A DNA stretch of 64,000 bases. It comes from Gyromitra esculenta. Its lineage: Eukaryota; Ascomycota; Pezizomycetes; Pezizales; Discinaceae. Positions 34,653 through 44,596 of the stretch are shown here, piece by piece; positions within the stretch are counted from its first letter, which is position 1, and each line of letters starts with the position of its first letter. The stretch covers positions 1 through 64,000 of the forward strand of contig JBCAML010000008.1 in the NCBI GenBank assembly GCA_038503075.1. The letters are read 5' to 3'. The notes under the pieces were generated by a model that was not told the origin of the DNA, ran no database searches, and was given only the letters and a program-made list of their open reading frames with translations. The translations under genes were made by a program, and so were the position numbers.

Positions 34653-35020
34653 TTAGCACCTCAAAAAGAATATCTTAACATCTGTAGCTGCAAGAACCTC
34701 AGCCCAATGTTCTCCGTGGATTTCACACATTTCAGATGAAAACATTGTGAAAATTTTCCCCGCATCCTGGAAAGAATACGCCCATTGTGTGTTTAAGTTT
34801 CTATTGTTCTAGGTTAGTTGGTTTGTATGGGGTACCAGGCCAGTTTAAGATTTAGAGGGGACCTCAGCCAGAAGTCGACGGGACTCCACTTACGGCCCAG
34901 GTATCGATACTGGTAATAGGCAATATCCTCGGGCTGTGCCAGTCAAATCTAGTTTCCCTTCTACACAACTTAACTAAGCCTGGGCCTGGTGCATTGAACC
35001 AATCCCTAACAGGAGATATC
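34653..35020 (-). pseudogene. Small tandem-array gene, copy 2 (broken)
   Basis: Exon 2 (from 34894 upward) carries NAPGPGLVKLCRRE and ILPITSIDTWA, followed by a GTAAGT donor. Exon 3 (34653-34800) starts KLKHTMGVFFPGC but is 148 bp long instead of a multiple of three. Its second half, which encodes EMCEIHGEHWAEVL, lies in a different frame, so a frameshift splits it. No open first exon was found. I read it as a pseudogene. Confidence 0.5.
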
Positions 35021-35787
35021 TATTTGGAACTGCAAATCAGTGTAAAAGGAACCCACGCGGGACGATGGTAGTGGATAGAAGGCAAGTGTGTCTACTGACC
35101 GAATCCAAGACCGTAGGAACTTGAGCACCTATTGATTGGGGAGACATATATGCTTGATATTGCTGGATAGAGAGTATCTGTAGCTCTTATCCGATCCTTG
35201 GTGTTGCGTTGATGGGGACGCTGATTCCCCGCCTGGCAGTCAAACCGCACATAAGATTCGTCAAGGTTCATCCAATTTTAAATCTAAACGTAGGATGTAA
35301 AATTAAGCCGGTAACAGAGGAACAAGACAATTACTACTATTACATGTAGCTAATTTTCTCAAATAGCCCCCCCAATCTCGGGCGAAATTATTTTAAAGAA
35401 ACCTGGCTGACCGCGATATCACGTGATGCTTTGCCCTTACAATCACTTAGCACTAATACTTTTCCTCTCCGCTCCAGCAGCTTAGAGTCACTTTTTGGTG
35501 TTCTATGTGGACTTGTTGCACTATATCACTCCTTACCTTTCAAACGGCTAGGTATATCTATGTGCCAATTTTTGACCCGCGTAGACAAAGAAGACGGGCC
35601 CTAGGGCTGCGAAAATTATAAGCTACGTGTACTACAGCTAGTACATATATCCTCTCATCTTTTGATGCGGCGATGTTTTTATAGGCAATATATAGGCACT
35701 TTATTAGCTGAAAACTCAGCGCCTGTATATATTTAGATACACTAATTACGCCCATTTTTACGCCCACCGCAGCCACGAATGTCCAGT

Positions 35788-36230
35788 TCAGCATTCCACG
35801 TGAAATATCTTGAGAGTCGTAGCCGCAAGCACCTGCTGCCAATGCGTCGGGCTTATCACACACATATCGGGCGAGAAAACCCGGATAGTTTGTCTGCAAT
35901 CTGGAAAGAGATAGCGGACCGTTGCATCAAGTTTCTATTATTTTTGTTAGCCAGGGAATCCAAATAACGGGGAGACGGGTTGACTGACCTCCCACGAATC
36001 AATGCTTTCAATGGGGCATACCCTTGGATGGAATGTTAGATTCCCGACCTTGGCTCTGAGCAGCTTGGCTAGGCCTGGCTCAGGAACACCTAGGGAAGTC
36101 TCTGAGCTGGCGATCTATAGAGCCACTTTGAGTTAGCATGAATTATAGACTTATAGTAATTCGATAGCGATGGGTGGAGCGGAGCAACCGAGAATCGACC
36201 AACCGAGTAAGGGACCAGAGAAGCGCCCAT
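35788..36230 (-). CDS. Small tandem-array gene, copy 3 (99 residues)
   Basis: Exons 36204-36230, 35989-36114 and 35788-35934 are separated by phase-0 GT-AG introns of 89 and 54 bp and give 99 residues. Exon 1 encodes MGASLVPYS. Exon 2 encodes EPGLAKLLRAKV...RVCPIESIDSWE. Exon 3 encodes KLDATVRYLF...SPDMCVIS...HWQQVLAAT and ends HVEC. The intron before exon 2 has a good branch site (GCTAAC). There is no signal peptide or membrane segment, so the product would be a small cytosolic or nuclear protein. The fold and function are not recognised. All three exons are open and in phase, so this copy could be expressed. The gene model rests only on comparison between copies. Confidence 0.5.
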
Positions 36231-37005
36231 GGTTCTAAGGGATCGATATCAAGCCTAGATGGGAAACTTTGACTGAAGATGGTATTTCGTGACCGAGGTT
36301 AATGGAAGAGCCCTCTATTTTAGTGCGAAGTGGAAGCTCGGGTAGAGAATCCAGACCTCAGGCAACCACGCAAGACATGTACATCACCTGATGCAGTGCT
36401 GCTTATACGCGCGTGTAGTGTTGCGCAGGGCATGTATGTATTTACTAAACTCCACCAACCCCGGCATATATGCGTACAACATAAACAGCTATTCAATAGC
36501 TATATTCTTATGTAGGATAAATGACCATTATTAACGAAGGGGCGCTATGGCATATATAGCACATTACCAAGCACCTAATCCACTCCTTCTCAGCGATCAT
36601 TGGATACACACATCATAAAATTTTGCAAGGGGCGAAAATCAATCTTATTACTTCATTACATACAGTGCCATATGGTAGAGCTCAGGATCTCTGTGGAAGC
36701 TTTGGGATAACCTATTATAGGATAGGTATTGCGCGGTAAGGAGATTTTATTGAAGGATGGTAGGAGTACAGCTGTTATACAGATGACACTGATAAACTAT
36801 TTCCGCAGACTGGGCAGGCTATGAGGGCTATGGCCCGTGGATATTCAAAGAGTTCCTAGCCATACATGCATCTTCCTTCTACTAGTTTTGCTTTAGCTCC
36901 GGTACCCCATAACCACAGAATCTTGCCCCCAAATGACCTACCCCCGGCATCCATTATAGTTAATTAGGAGAGGTTTTCATATAAATAAAACCCAACTACC
37001 TTTCA

Positions 37006-37515
37006 TCAACCCCAGATCACATAGAATATTCTAATAACTGACGCATCAAGCACGTCCTCCCAGAAGACGCTGCGAATCACGCATTTGTCAAATGACCACA
37101 GCACAGGTTCCCCGTACTGTTTCTTTAAACTATCCTTGTCCGGAAACCTACGATCGTAAAGAGTGTTCAAAGTGAATTCAAGTTTCTACAATCTTTGGTT
37201 AGTAAAAGTCCCTGTAAAAATTACGCTCAGGACTACAAGATCTATGGAAGTTTACGTACCTCCCAGGTATTAACCTCACCTAACGGGCACAGCCATACCC
37301 TCGGATCCGTCCCGTACTCCCAGCCAGCGGGTTTTACAGAACCGTCCCCGTAAACAGAACGGATGAATTTCACAAGGCCAACTGGTGGAGCAATACTAAA
37401 AGGATTCAAAGCCGATTCCTGTAAAATTTATCAGTTACATGCAGTATCGGCGTTTTTAGTTGTGGACTGGAGGGCGCACGACTGCTTTATTGCTGCTTTC
37501 TGCTAAAGTGCTCAT
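37006..37515 (-). CDS. Small tandem-array gene, copy 4 (124 residues)
   Basis: Exons 37480-37515, 37260-37418 and 37006-37185, with phase-0 introns of 61 and 74 bp, give 124 residues. An in-frame ATG at 37536 would add seven. Exon 1 encodes MSTLAESSNKAV. Exon 2 encodes PPVGLVKFIR...RVWLCPLGEVNTWE. Exon 3 encodes KLEFTLNTLYDRRF, then WSFDKCVIRSVFWEDVLDAS. The first intron contains the branch-like AACTGAT before TTTTACAG. This is the longest copy, with insertions in exons 2 and 3 relative to copy 3. No signal peptide or known domain is seen. Confidence 0.55.
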
Positions 37516-38167
37516 CGTTTGAGAGGCTGCGGCCATGAAGCCAAGATGTACTCCAGTAAATGTTTGTGGTTTTTGTTTGCTACGAGGATAGCAATTAAGA
37601 TAAGTAAGGCCGCCTACAGGACTTACCCCACTCCAACCCCAATGTAAAGCGCTTAATGTCACACAGCGCCGCACACGCGCATGGATCATCATTAATCCAA
37701 CATACCTACGTCGAATCTCGTATCCATGGAATATTGTTATCCCCAGGGTTTCCCGGTCAGGGAGGTGGGGGTTATGGTAGCCTTTGTCTAAGGGGTTTGG
37801 ATGGAAAAAGAATGTTATTAAACGCGAGTGATTCGTGGTGACGTCACAATAAGAGCATCGAGGAAATTCACGGGTTTCCCACAGTTCTTGGGAAGTTTCA
37901 GATTTCAGTACTAGTATTTGTTTGACCGTTTCATTAATAGTGATATGAGGTTATCAAGGCTTGAATCGAGCAGGGGCCGCGCTAAATTTTATCACTAAAC
38001 TTTATGCCAGATCAAGACCTTGGCCTATAGAGTGCCAGATCCAGTTTTCCAGATATATCTACCAAGCTCAATTGTAGGGTACTGGTTAAACTATTCTAAA
38101 CTCGAGGTTAAATCCGCTTATAAAACAACACTTCTTGGCATACAATCAACAAGCCAACTTCCTTTCT

Positions 38168-38609
38168 CTACACCCATTTTACTGTGAATTCTTTCACGGC
38201 TATTATAGCAAATACTTTCTCCCAGAACATCTGTGGGATAATACATCCATCAGATGAGGTGACTTCAGGCTCAGAGGAATAATTTTTCTTCGGGTCGAGA
38301 TTGTAGAGGATACATAGAGTTTGCCTGAGTTTCTATATATATTGTATGCAGTTAACAAAAAAAACCCCCTAGAAATTATCAGTTCAACACATAAGACTTC
38401 AGAATCACATACAGCCCAAGTATCGATCTCATCTGCAGGGCACAGCCATACGACTTTAACTTTAGTATGGCCGCCAACTGGCCGGCAAATTCTCACCAGT
38501 TGATCACTACCGGATGACCGCTGTGGAAAAGATTCTATTCAGCTTCGTCTGATGCGATGGGGTAGATGCTAATACTCACTACGTAGGCAACCTTCGAGGA
38601 CATTGACAT
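38168..38609 (-). CDS. Small tandem-array gene, copy 5 (100 residues)
   Basis: Exons 38580-38609, 38413-38520 and 38168-38332, with phase-0 introns of 59 and 80 bp (donors GTGAGT and GTATGT), give 100 residues. Exon 1 encodes MSMSSKVAYV. Exon 2 encodes GSDQLVRICRPVGG...VVWLCPADEIDTWA. Exon 3 encodes KLRQTLCILYNL, then DGCIIPQMFWEKVFAI. The splice site falls after the conserved Trp-Glu/Ala and before Lys-Leu, as in the other copies. Sequence divergence from copies 3 and 4 is large while the exon layout and key residues are kept, which suggests old duplications under some constraint. Confidence 0.55.
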
Positions 38610-38850
38610 TTAGCAGAATTTAGCTAGTTGGTGATTCCGAGACAGCAGATATTGGGACAGGTGTTGATTGCGGTGCGGGTTGCGTAAATTCAGTTTATTA
38701 TCTCTCACACACGTATATATATAGTACGAAAGAGAAAAGCGGGCCATCCGGTTATCACTAGTGAGTTTTATAGCGATTCATGCCAAGCCTCTTTACTTTT
38801 CAAGGCAGCAGCACTACATTACGCATATATTCTGACTGGTTTTCCATTAC

Positions 38851-39364
38851 GGCCGGTTTACAAACCGGTCGGCCTATTTACAAATGGGACCACTTCGAAC
38901 ACCGGTTGGCCCATCTACAAAGTGAAGTTAAGAGATGATCACGACTGATATTCAAAGTTTCCTCCAAGGCAAAAATTCTCTTCTCCCCCAACAACCACCT
39001 CCTAAGCCTCTCACAGTTTATATAGTCGCCCTTAATGCTATACTACTAGTACCGAACTTGCACAATCTACCGAAATTTGCTCAATATAGAAAATTCAGTA
39101 CTATGGGGTAGCATTGTGAAAGGAAGAAAAAAAGGATTCAGTATGCCAGTGTTAAGTTTCGGTATAGCAAGGCACAACTATATCTATGATGTTGAGGGTA
39201 GGCTGATACTTGGCTGATATTTGTTTTGAAAGAGCTCCCAAGCTCGCTCACTGATAGCGTATTCTTTGAATATCGGCCATCTCTTAACTTCACTTTGTAG
39301 ATGGGCCAACCGGTGTTCGAAGTGGTCCCATTTGTAAATAGGCCGACCGGCTTGTAAACCGGCC
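38851..39364. repeat. Fold-back element with arms of about 105 bp
   Basis: Bases 38851-38957 are nearly identical to the reverse complement of 39264-39364 (GGCCGGTTTACAA..CCGG at the outer end, GATATTCAAAG at the inner end). About 306 bp lie between the arms. The arms contain internal short palindromes such as CCGGTTTACAAACCGG. No coding sequence is seen. It sits inside the small-gene array, upstream of copy 5. Confidence 0.8.
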
Positions 39365-39772
39365 TGGCCACTTTGTAAACAGACATTCTTGGAATATTGG
39401 TCACAACACATATGAGCACGTCCCTGTCCATCGCCCATGGCCAATGGGGTACGGTGAATCGTTCGCGTACGCGTACATACGCGTACGACGGGAGTCAGGT
39501 AAAATAAATACCGCAGTATTTCGTGGTCAGGCCTTGAGGTCTAATGTGAAGTAGAGAGGTAGAAGTCTGCATGAAAAGTCTTAGATTCTTGCTGTTTAGG
39601 CAATAGTAAGAACCAATGTCCACTAGTCCAAGGGTTACGCCTGGGTTGGGTCAGCTATGCCAATCCAAAGCTCAGGGAAGCCATCCGAAACATCCTTAAG
39701 CTTTATGCGGACTTTTGTCCCTCCGCTCTACATTAGGCCTTGAGGTCTAATCACGAAACACCTGATACCATA

Positions 39773-39922
39773 GAGCGGTGGAGGGGTCAGCGAGGCAGAG
39801 GGTATAACGAGGCTTGAGTAGAGTAGCAAATGGAATATTTCGCCACAAAATGTACATCAGTTTGTTAGCCAAGACCGCCAAGCCTCGTTATACCCTCTGC
39901 CTCGCTGACCCCTCCAGTGCTC
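39773..39922. mobile_element. MITE, 150 bp, TA target duplication
   Basis: Terminal inverted repeats of about 43 bp start GAGCGGTGGAGGGGTCAGCG at the left and, read inverted, GAGCACTGGAGGGGTCAGCG at the right. The flanks are TA on both sides. A second, more diverged copy lies at 51104-51231. Confidence 0.8.
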
Positions 39923-40078
39923 TAATCTAAATATTATTTTTACACTTGCAGAGATCAACAAAGGCGTATACAAAACCGAGGGAAACATCCAGAATAGAAA
40001 AGGCCACATCAAGTGAGGTTTAATATTTTACGTTATCAGTGCTTCTCCTTAATTCCTTACCAGGACGTACTTCAACAT

Positions 40079-40330
40079 TCAAACACAGTTTCGATACCGA
40101 CATTGAGACTGGATATCGCGGTTGTAGAGAATGAATATGGCGTTCTCAAGCTCCTCTTGCATTGAGTTAGCAAAGGTATCTAGAAGCCCAAGCAAGTAAG
40201 CGGTAAGAATCTCAAGCACAGCCCACGTATCTGCTTCATCGGTAAGGCACAGCCATGGAGTGCCACTGCAAATCAATTTCATTAGACCTGGCGATGAGTC
40301 GCATGTGAAAAGGGCATCAGTTCCTCTGAA
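40079..40330 (-). pseudogene. Small tandem-array gene, copy 6 (degenerate)
   Basis: The exon 2-like part encodes SSPGLMKLICSG...PWLCLTDEADTWA before a weak GTGCTT donor. The exon 3-like part starts ELENAIFILYNRD and stops early at 40079-40081, lacking the Cys-Ile...Trp-Glu region. The exon 2 acceptor is out of phase with the array consensus. I regard it as a truncated relic that marks the edge of the array. Confidence 0.45.
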
Positions 40331-40340
40331 ACAAGCTCAA

Positions 40341-40695
40341 TGCCCTGAACGAAGTGCTCTGAACGAAGTGAAGGGTTATGGAGTAAGGAAAGAATTAATC
40401 TCGATGCTGATTGGTCAGTCGATCTGACCAGTAAATCCTGATTGCCCCCCTCCAAAAATAAGGATGAGAGAACCCTAACCCAGTGTCAGGACTCCAGAAG
40501 CATTGTGTAGGGCGCCACCACAAAGCGGTGTTATAGGAGCAAGCTTTTCACAGGTTTATTAAAGCTCGAGGCCCCCAGTGTTCTAAGTACATTGGATATG
40601 GTTCTTCGTTCAGGGCATACGACCCCCTACAGGGCGACGGGGCTAGATCCAGTGAGGCATATCACTAGATAATGGATTGCTGGGGGGGTCGTCTC
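40341..40695 (-). repeat. Dispersed repeat, copy A (inverted relative to copy B)
   Basis: About 355 bp match the reverse complement of 49831-50195 over nearly the whole length with substitutions and one larger indel. The shared landmarks include GAGACGACCCCCCCA at one end and CTTCGTTCAGGGCA at the other. GCCCTGAACGAAG recurs internally as an inverted copy of that end, suggesting a nested inverted-repeat element. No coding sequence is seen. Confidence 0.8.
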
Positions 40696-41476
40696 TAGTT
40701 TAGATTAGTTCCATGAGGCAACAGGTATCCGTAGTGATTAGATTAAACCGCTGTGCTTTCTTCGACCTTAACTAGAACTCCATATTTGTTTTAGACATCC
40801 TAGAATACAGATGGATAGCAGCCTAAGGTAAGGTTTTTGTCGATTTAAGCCGTGTGGTAGCTAATGCTCGTATCTAATTTGTCGGTACAGCGATCAAGAT
40901 ACCCAGTATTGACTATAACTATGAAAGAATTCAAGGTTTATATATCAAAAAGAGTACCCCGCAGCACAGTGTAAGAAAGAAGCAAGCATCAAAACAGCAG
41001 CTCATGCATGTAGGTCGCACCTCGCAAGATAGCAACGTAGCACAAGGCCACGCCACTCAGACGCCCTACTCTACAGATAGAGTGGGTACCTGATATTCTG
41101 AGATGGAGCAGTCAGGTACCGACAATGGACTCCTCGGAGAGCTTCCCCTCGATGCAGTGGGTAGGATGTATCCCCAGTGAGCGATGACTTGTAATTATCT
41201 AGACAAAATCTCGACAGCCACTCTGCAGCACCCGGTGATCGTGAATAACGGTTTGATTCTCAGGCCCATACCAGCAGGCACACAGGCTGGGGCTCTCTGC
41301 TACAGTAGTCCGTCGCATTTGCCATACCAGGCCGACCAAAACAGGTTAGCGCGATCACGCCCAGCCGAGGCTCCTTCTGTAGTTGACGACGGTGTCCACA
41401 ACCAAACCTCCAACCCAAAACATCGCCTTCCCCATGCCTCGATAGTCTTCGCTCCTAGCAAAGTCACCGAAACAAA
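40696..41476. other. Gene-free stretch; SPC3 upstream region
   Basis: No supported gene. The last 200-300 bases are the likely promoter and leader of SPC3. Confidence 0.35.
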
Positions 41477-42213
41477 ATGCACTCCTCCCTTGTCCGCGTC
41501 CAGAACGTGTTCGGCTTCTTCACATCGGTGGCCTTTGTTGTCGCTGCTCTGGTCGCTCTGTCAACGGTCCTATTCCCCAGCGATCTCTCGTCTGTCAACG
41601 TCGATGTCACCAACTTCAAGCTGTGCGTAGAAGCTCGCTGACCCACTATCGCAAAAATATACTGACAGTTGACTTGCAGCTCCAAAGGGCGTGTCCGACA
41701 ATATCATGCCACGAAACCAACAGAGTTCGCGTCACTTAATTTCGACCTTCAAGCTGGTACATATTCCTGGAGCTCTCCTGGCTTGGCAATGGAAGCTTAC
41801 CTGAAAGCACAGACCTAAAACCTCTATTCAACTGGAACACGAAGCAGGTCTTCGCCTACGTTTCTGCTTCCTATCCCGGCAAGAAATTTGTATGTCGTCT
41901 CGTCTCTACTCCCTCCCAGCACCGCCTAGCTAACTGAGCTCATTGGTCTTAGTCCGAGAATGAAGTCGTGATCTGGGACAGGATAATCACATCTCCATCA
42001 AAGGCGAAACTGAACCTCAAGAACCAGAAACCCAAATACCGCGTCAACGACATCACCAACAGGATCCCAGCGCTTACGAATATCACTTTGACGTTTCACT
42101 GGAATGTGCAGCCACATGTTGGTGCGTTGACATGGGGCACAAGCGGGGAGTCGGAAGTCTTTACTGTGCCAGCTATCGAGGAGAAGAAGAAGCCTAGCAG
42201 TCAGAAGGCGTAA
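41477..42213 (+). CDS. SPC3: Signal peptidase complex subunit 3
   Basis: Four exons, 41477-41622, 41680-41756, 41813-41889 and 41953-42213, with GT-AG introns of 57, 56 and 63 bp and consistent phases, encode 186 residues. The N-terminus MHSSLVRVQNVFGF is followed by one membrane span (about residues 13-35). The lumenal domain then contains DVTNFKL, LNFDLQADLKPLFNWNTKQ, VFAYVSASYP, NEVVIWDRII and ITLTFHWNVQPHVG, which are hallmarks of SPC3/SPCS3. The protein is the essential glycosylated-type accessory subunit of ER signal peptidase, working with the Sec11 catalytic subunit. The length is normal, and a Lys-rich tail closes the protein. No lesion is seen. Confidence 0.95.
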
Positions 42214-43224
42214 TGCAGTTGTAGACTTGGGAAAATTGTAATACCCAGATCTCGGAATTTGCCGTGTCTGAGCTCGCTAGTTGTTCCTACTTAAAAAAAA
42301 ACTTGATGCTTTTTTTTCTAGTATCTTTCTTAGAACGTTATGAGGTGTTTGCGCACGTGGGATAGAAATACACGCTTTTCGGCAATGGCTCGAGGTTTCC
42401 TAAAGCCTAAAGGTTGGCGAGGTCCACTGGAAGTGGGTACAGAGGAAATGCTACAGTGCCGATTCTCAGAGTGATTGAATGTATAGACCGTGATTGCACA
42501 AGTTTCCGGTAGTGAATGCAGTCGTAGTTTGTAGTTTCTAGCCCAACGAAGAAAATTTGACGAAAATGAGCCGAACACCTTCAGTGAAGGGTGTCACTGA
42601 ATGCTCGTCACTTCAAAGGATGTCACTCGCGAATGTTGGATATGGGTCACAGTCGCTGTACATTCGAACCCTAATGCTCCATATTAGGAAGCAGTTTCCA
42701 GGATTTTCTGTTGGATATATAGAATATATCTATAGGCTTCCTAGTAGTATGTCATCGCTATTAATGGGGGTTGCTCGGGCCGATCTATTCGGCGCCCAAA
42801 GAGCCCCCATAAACCTGTTATATATGACTCCATAGGGAGTATATATATGGGGGCTTTCCCCCGTTCTTCTATTCTGTTTTCTCTTTACTGCTTTACCGGT
42901 CTACTGAGCATCACGAATATCACATATCTATTCATTATATTCAACATTTTTATCTTCGAGAAGCCGAGTGATAGTGCATGATCAAAATCTAGCAGAACAG
43001 GGGATGCCTGAATCGCAGCAAGTTCTCTATACTGTTAATTAGAACGAATTGTAGCGATCCCCGTCAAACATCTTCTTTTGTATATATGAATATATCCCAC
43101 GCCGCTGCCTTTGAGAGAAAAAGAAAAAAGAAACAAATTATAACGCCCTCCACTACCGTACACGTAATACTTTCTCGCCCGACACACCATATCGTGCAAT
43201 ACAAGCCCCCCCCTTCGCCCCCAT
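42214..43224. other. Intergenic region between SPC3 and PRP18 (convergent)
   Basis: No supported gene. It contains the 3' flanks of SPC3 and PRP18, which converge. A palindromic TATATA-rich cluster lies at 42710-42855. Confidence 0.35.
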
Positions 43225-44318
43225 CTATCCCATGAGCTGCAAAGGATCCTCCGGGGGCCACCTCGTCTGGCAGAAGCTCAGACAACGCTTAATACTCTGC
43301 AGGAATTTCCGAGTGACCTCGTCGGACATGATATGTGCAGCCATGCCCTTCTCGTGGAGCTTCTCGCGCGCGGAACGTTCGTGGATCCCAACCATGGTAA
43401 CACCGATGGGCCATGCTCTGCACGTCTGTCAGTATTGAGAATTAAGCAGGTGAAGTGAAGGGGGGGCTCATACGCATTTCCAATACTCAGTCTTAGGTAC
43501 AGATCATTCGCCTTGACGTATCTCCTCGCCTGGGCTTCGACGACAATCTCACAGACCTTGCTGTACAGCTCCTCCTTCAGGTCCTTGTTCTTGAAATGCT
43601 GGAATAGCGGCCCCATATACAGCTTTGCCTGGGCCATGCTCCTGGTCGCCGCCTTCCCCTGGAAACTCTCCTTCACGGCCAGCGGCCGCTCCTCCAGCGC
43701 CTTATCCCACTCCCGCAGGACCAGTGAAAACCAAGCTGCGAGCTGTCGATACACTTTGTCGTCGTTCACCGCAACGTCCTTCATGTCCAGCACCATCTCC
43801 TCCTCCGTCAGCGGTGGCGCAGCAGCTTCGGCCCTGGCTCCAGCGGCAGCAAGGTGGCGCTTAACGCGTCGGATCCTCTGCGTGTGGGACTCCCCAAACA
43901 GCCTCGCGGGCTCTCCCAGAGCGCGCAAATGCGTGATGGCCTCGTCCTCCGTCATCTCCCCCGGCACCGCGGACGCCTCTTCCTCAACTCCCCCATTAGC
44001 AGCCTTCACCGCTGCTGCGGCAGCTTCCGCGACGTCCTCTTCCTTCTTCCGTCGCGCTTCGGCGAGCTGCTTCTGTTTGAGCTTTGTGGCCTCCCGACGC
44101 TGGAACTCGGCTTCTTCTTCCTGACGCTTCTTGTCGGCTTTGGTGCGGCGGTCGGCTTCGAGGCGCGCTTGCTCGGCTTCGTAGTCGCGGCGGCGCTGGG
44201 CTTCGACTTCGGAGCGCTTGAGGTACTTTTTGGGGGGGGCGTCGGAGGTCGGCTTTGGGGCGGGTTCGGATTTGCGCTTTTTGGAGATTTCGGAGGCGAG
44301 GATGGATGCGAAGTCCAT
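43225..44318 (-). CDS. PRP18: Pre-mRNA splicing factor 18
   Basis: Two exons, 43474-44318 and 43225-43417, with a 56-bp intron (GTATGA...CAG, phase 2), encode 345 residues. Residues 1-115 are a highly charged Lys/Arg/Glu helix starting MDFASILASEISKKRK. A splicing-factor motif typical of PRP4/PRP18 follows around 120-155 (THLRALGEPARLFGESHTQR). The conserved Prp18 domain covers about 190-345: [37 protein letters not shown] and DEVTRKFLQSIKRCLSFCQ. Prp18 acts with Slu7 and U5 snRNP in the second step of splicing. The intron interrupts the conserved GNA-AWPIGV loop. It is divergently arranged with GCS1, 278 bp apart. Confidence 0.95.
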
Positions 44319-44596
44319 GGTGTTTGCGGGCGCGGTGCTATATCGCGAGTAGGTGTGCTGTCGGTGTCGGTGTCGGTGTCGGTGCTGTCGGTGTTGTCGG
44401 GGGAGTGCAGATGTCGCGGTGCTGTCGGGCGGTCAAGAGCTCCGACGTGGTGGGCCGGGTAATGCCGCGGTGTTACTGGAGAGCCGCGGATTAATGCAAG
44501 GGCACACACTCCCGCACCGCCGCACTCCCCCCCGATCCCCCGGCCTCTACCCACCTACCATCTCTACCGCACATCCCGCACATCCCGCAGCTCACA
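44319..44596. promoter_or_regulatory. Bidirectional PRP18/GCS1 promoter with GTGTCG repeats
   Basis: Only 278 bp lie between the two start codons. It contains a short run of GTGTCG hexamers (44359-44400) and a C-rich stretch near 44505-44540 on the GCS1 side. Confidence 0.55.

Noticed and set aside
40341..40695. Solo LTR of a retrotransposon
   Set aside because: The ends do not show TG...CA with a short target duplication, and an internal inverted copy of one end fits a DNA element better.
41184..41630. A 148-residue plus-strand protein overlapping the SPC3 start
   Set aside because: The frame differs from the conserved SPC3 exon and shows no recognisable features.
43513..44462. Plus-strand frames of about 200 residues across PRP18
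   Set aside because: These are shadows of the Lys/Glu/Ala-rich PRP18 exon with no domain of their own.
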